A stretch of DNA of 64,000 bases from assembly GCA_018873245.2 (NCBI GenBank), contig JAEMBT020000008.1:6571569-6635568 (forward strand). The letters are read 5' to 3'. The DNA comes from Archegozetes longisetosus (lineage: Eukaryota > Arthropoda > Arachnida > Sarcoptiformes > Trhypochthoniidae). How positions within the stretch are numbered: the stretch's first letter is position 1; every line of letters starts with the position of its first letter. The position numbers were made by a program, and so were the translations under genes. The notes under the pieces are model-generated. The model ran no database searches and was not told the DNA's origin. It saw only the letters and a list, made by a program, of their open reading frames with translations. Below, one piece after another: positions 61,901-64,000 of the stretch.

Positions 61901-63623
61901 CATAACAATTTAATTTTCAATTTCAATGATTGGTTTTTACTGCATTTTTATTAAATTTATGTGCGAAAAGAAGCAATTAATTCGTTACTTTGAGAGATTC
62001 GCAATAAAGGTTTCTCGTGAGCTTCAGATTTAAAGCTTTTAATTAAAATGCAATGGATATGCAGTTAATACGGGCTATAAATTGAAATTTATTTTTAAGT
62101 TTACGATTTAGGTCATAAAAGTACTCATCAACTTGAGAATTATCCATAAACTGGAGTATTTTTGAACGAACAAGCAGAATCCTATTTTTAAATTTCTTTA
62201 TATGAGAATGGCTCATAACAATTTTTGAGCAAAACAAGTTAATCAAATCAATTTCCGAAATTAATACTTCAATTTTTAAGGTATAATTTAATAGTTTTCT
62301 TCAAATTATTAAAATTCTTTTGAAGAATAATTTCCAGTTTGACAATAAAACTGGTACCAGAGATAAACTTCTGAAAGTAGGTCCTAAAAGACACCCAACA
62401 GCCAAATAAAAGAAGTTCATCAAATTCTATGTCATTCGTAGTAATCGATTGTCTAGTTTAGAGTGAAAGAAAAATTTTTTTCTTAACCTCAAATAATTGT
62501 GTACATGAAAAAATTGAAAAGTTGGTTAAGAGCATATTTGTTATCGACCTTTGAATACTAGAAACCTAATTGCTGGTCAACTGTTTCCCATAAACTTTAA
62601 ACTAATGAAACCCTAATCTCATTACAGTAGTTGGCGGTCGATCGAAGCTCCACTTATTTGACTTGTCGCCATCGATCAAAAACCTGACGAACGTCTTGTT
62701 GGCCATATTCAACGGGCAGAAACACATTCCTAACAAGTGAGTCCAAAGAAAAGAGTCTGAGAAGACCGGTGAGGGATATGTCAAAGAAATAAATTAGCGT
62801 TCCTTTGATTTGGTTAAGTCTAGAAAGAAAAACAAAGTTAATCCCTCGATGATAGTATCTGCAGATGATGGTCAATATTAAGACCCATTCAGTAACCTTA
62901 GAGATAAACCCCCTGAAGGAAATGAAGAATCGATGATAAGAATCTGTCCAATCACTAGATTAAGTATAAAAAATCGATTTTGTTGACATATCTTCCGAGT
63001 CTTTATTTATCTTAGAGTTTCCGATGTTGTCGAAAAACGTTAAATTTGGTCCCAACTAACTCAAAATTAATAGAAAACTATTTGTTTTATTTTTAGACCT
63101 TTCTTTCTTCTCAGCTTTAAATTGATTTTTATTTTTCTTTTGAGTTATTAACTTGTAATATGTGAACATTTGAGTGATATTCGCCTCAGGTTATCAACTG
63201 AAAAGATCACAGAAAATAAACTCTGGTTTAAGCTTAAATGTGAAATACTGTACTATATAATTCTGATCTGTCCGTCAAACTAAAGCCTATTTCTATCAAG
63301 CAGTAAAACAATTTATCATAGGGTCAGAAAAATAGGGATCAACTGATACGAAAACACGAGTTAATCTTGTTTTTACTCCTTTCTTATTATTTATAAATAA
63401 AATAGAGATTCAAAGTTAACCGCGGTCCTCAAGGAATGTCTGAGTTCAATGTTGGTCTGGACATCGATTGTCGCCAATATAACTAATGCAGAATCCAATT
63501 ATTTGGATACAGTGACTACATGCCAATTTGTCACTAGAATACATCGATCAAGAATGATATACAATGGAAGCAGAAGCAGATTCAGAAGGCTTGCTCAACA
63601 CAACTTAAGCACCAATTTTGCTG
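43927..63623 (+). CDS. KIF26: KIF26-type kinesin (vab-8 family), N-terminus and motor domain; 3' end outside window
   Basis: Seven exons join with matching phases: 43927-44111, 52593-52776, 53027-53230, 53506-53590, 56146-56547, 62628-62736, 63406-63623 (462 codons so far). The motor domain starts at GKVKVILQIS (~123). Then come TAPKMYAFDAIV, NGNDAVLFALGKTG, MVYSINWLFNALK, SMLFTLHLYQYKI, GGRSKLHLFDLS, NVLLAIFNGQKHIPN, KDSKLTAVLKECL and TVTTCQFVTRIHRSR, in kinesin order. MLFTLHLYQYKI and the GGRS-LHL-DL block are KIF26 hallmarks. KIF26 kinesins bind microtubules but lack ATPase; in worms (VAB-8) and mammals they act in axon and cell guidance and signalling. The P-loop, switch I and switch II are all degenerate here. 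The first exon, whose ATG has purines at -3 and +4, may not be the true first. Confidence 0.85.
44680..44739. repeat. (GA)n microsatellite, interrupted once by GTGG
   Basis: A long run of GA with a single GTGG break. The minus-strand LSLSLS frame here is its shadow. Confidence 0.95.
46860..46905. repeat. (TC)n microsatellite
   Basis: About 22 perfect TC units within the first intron. Confidence 0.95.
48089..48328. mobile_element. pogo/Tigger-like MITE
   Basis: The left end CAATAAAACCTCTAAAATCG and the inverted right end CTAAACCCCTCTATAGTAGT resemble the CAGTAAACCTCTATA-type termini of pogo-like elements. Both ends are flanked by the expected TA dinucleotide (48087-48088 and 48329-48330). 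240 bp, non-coding, inside the kinesin intron. Confidence 0.55.
49269..49288. repeat. (AT)n microsatellite
   Basis: Ten AT units. Confidence 0.9.
52430..52475. repeat. Imperfect CT-rich tract (CTCTCACTCT/CCCTCT)
   Basis: Short imperfect pyrimidine repeats ~120 bp before an exon acceptor. They may simply extend the pyrimidine-rich splice region. Confidence 0.7.
52593..52776 (+). CDS. KIF26: KIF26-type kinesin, exon b
   Basis: Acceptor CTTACTCTCAG at 52591-52592. Reads a Ser/Thr/Asn-rich linker (ATKLSKTSTTSNTTANRSTT) and ends RQEHPLGK before GTATAA. Phase 0 into VKVILQ, matching the PxGKVxV entry into the motor domain of KIF26 proteins. Confidence 0.75.
53027..53230 (+). CDS. KIF26: KIF26-type kinesin, exon c (motor beta-1 region)
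   Basis: Acceptor TTGTTCTTAAG. Reads VKVILQISHQQEE, then YLKVDSSRKHLTLYDP and PTAPKMYAFDAIV. The FDAIV motif is the conserved kinesin FDxVF block. Donor ATG/GTATGA in phase 0. Confidence 0.85.
53506..53590 (+). CDS. KIF26: KIF26-type kinesin, exon d (P-loop region)
   Basis: Acceptor AATATTAG. Reads ELSKAALPELIDAVMNGNDA then VLFALGKT, ending in phase 1 (ACA G/GTTCGC). This is the helix and strand leading into the P-loop (kinesin consensus AYGQTGSGKT). Confidence 0.8.
56146..56547 (+). CDS. KIF26: KIF26-type kinesin, exon e (motor core)
   Basis: Acceptor CCCCATAG. Joined to exon d it gives ALGKTGTHETM in place of AYGQTGSGKTYTM. It continues MVYSINWLFNALKASKRRFA, a low-complexity Ser insert (HHSSSSPTSLSSP), then AAHCLDISANYNYTHNDHNS and MLFTLHLYQYKI. 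Switch I (NxxSSRSH) is replaced. Strong donor CTG/GTAAGT, phase 1. Confidence 0.85.
56590..56905. repeat. Diverged ~117-bp tandem repeat, about 2.7 units
   Basis: GTGATTATCAAACTGTGACT (56705) corresponds to GCGATTATCCAATTATGACT (56822) and to CGTTACCCATTTATGAATCA (56590). The following CTAAAGAC...CAAGTTTT segments also align at spacings of 115-117 bp. It sits directly after exon e, in the intron. Confidence 0.6.
56906..62627. other. Kinesin intron, AT-rich
   Basis: No coding or repeat feature supported, apart from a small AGTTAAGTTC x2.5 tandem at about 58410-58435. Frames such as 61148-61354 show no domain. Confidence 0.5.
62628..62736 (+). CDS. KIF26: KIF26-type kinesin, exon f (switch II region)
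   Basis: Acceptor CATTACAG. Reads VGGRSKLHLFDLSPSIKNLT then NVLLAIFNGQKHIPN. DLSPS stands where kinesins have DLAGSE, and ~15 residues of the usual loop before the NV-LAI helix are missing. Strong donor GTGAGT, splitting a lysine codon completed by exon g. An alternative acceptor three bases downstream would remove one valine. Confidence 0.85.
63406..63623 (+). CDS. KIF26: KIF26-type kinesin, exon g (end of motor domain)
   Basis: Acceptor AAAATAG. Reads (K)DSKLTAVLKECLSSMLVW, then NITNAESNYLDTVTTCQFVT and RIHRSRM. These match the kinesin blocks YRDSKLTRLL and the closing helix with TxxTLxFAxRAR. Donor CTG/GTGAGA, phase 1. The frame read on past this donor into 63805 is intron. Confidence 0.85.
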
Positions 63624-64000
63624 GTGAGAAAATATTGCCTTACCTTATACCTTACTCATTTATTTCCTTAACAAGTCAAATGAGCGCAACTCTCAACAAT
63701 ACTTTTATGTTAGTTCACTTCAGGCTAGGTAAAATAGGTTTTATACCATTTAATTCAACTGAGTTTATGCCGAAGTGTTTTTCATATGTCACTTGTTTAA
63801 GTTGATCGAGCTGTGCCGCATTGATCGCTGTGGTATCCCTAAGTTTTCTCCTCTATTTTATTATCTTATATATTCATATAGTTATCGTGATCATAAATGC
63901 CCCCTAATAGTGACTCTGAAATTTCATCTTATTTGATTTGTCAGATCTGTTGATTTAGCAGGGAAAAATAAATTTTTTGTACGGATTTAAGAATATTTGC
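63624..64000. other. Start of the next kinesin intron
   Basis: After the donor no further exon with the needed phase was identified before the window ends. Confidence 0.45.

Noticed and set aside
63624-63805. Continuation of the last kinesin frame past GTGAGA
   Set aside because: The similarity to kinesins ends before the strong donor at 63624, and the later residues look like random AT-rich translation.

Overview
This window looks like nuclear DNA from an AT-rich invertebrate genome, most likely an arthropod. The genes are split by introns with GT/AG borders, there are DNA transposons of many families and a non-LTR retrotransposon, and the recognisable genes are animal ones (a Src64-type tyrosine kinase, a KIF26-type kinesin, the mitochondrial tRNA methyltransferase TRMT10C). 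A degenerate RCC1-BTB gene may point towards mites, but only weakly. I found no tRNA, rRNA or CRISPR array.

Left part, 1-4.6 kb: the 5' part of a secreted cysteine-rich gene runs off the left edge on the minus strand. It is followed by decayed, transposon-like reading frames with zinc-finger-like motifs and a 613-bp inverted-repeat element (3971-4583).

Centre, 4.6-28.4 kb: two five-exon Src64-like kinase genes face each other (4958-7729 plus; 18304-15531 minus) as arms of an inverted duplication of about 3.2 kb. All exon lengths match up to small indels. Copy 1 has a frameshift in the catalytic loop and has lost the alpha-C glutamate. Copy 2 is open throughout but has HKD and DFS in place of HRD and DFG. 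Between them lies an intact intronless TRMT10C-like gene (13995-14744). Around them is a nest of mobile elements: two Myb/SANT PIF/Harbinger-like elements, a piggyBac-type MITE inside one of them, two copies of a Mutator-like MITE with GTCGCC-rich ends, two generations of hAT elements, and a 3.6-kb LINE (18673-22263) with a 2A-like motif ahead of its endonuclease. Several insertions are dated relative to each other by target-site duplications and by paralogous empty sites inside the same window.

Right-centre, 28.4-43.8 kb: mostly non-coding AT-rich DNA with relics, namely an LTR-like piece, a fold-back element, a mariner transposase fragment, a possible pogo-like relic and a broken RCC1-BTB gene on the minus strand.

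Right part, 43.9-64 kb: seven plus-strand exons, joined by matching splice phases, encode the N-terminus and almost the whole motor domain of a KIF26-type kinesin. The gene continues beyond the right edge. Its P-loop, switch I and switch II are all degenerate, as expected for this non-motile kinesin class. Its introns hold microsatellites, a pogo-like MITE and a diverged 117-bp tandem repeat.
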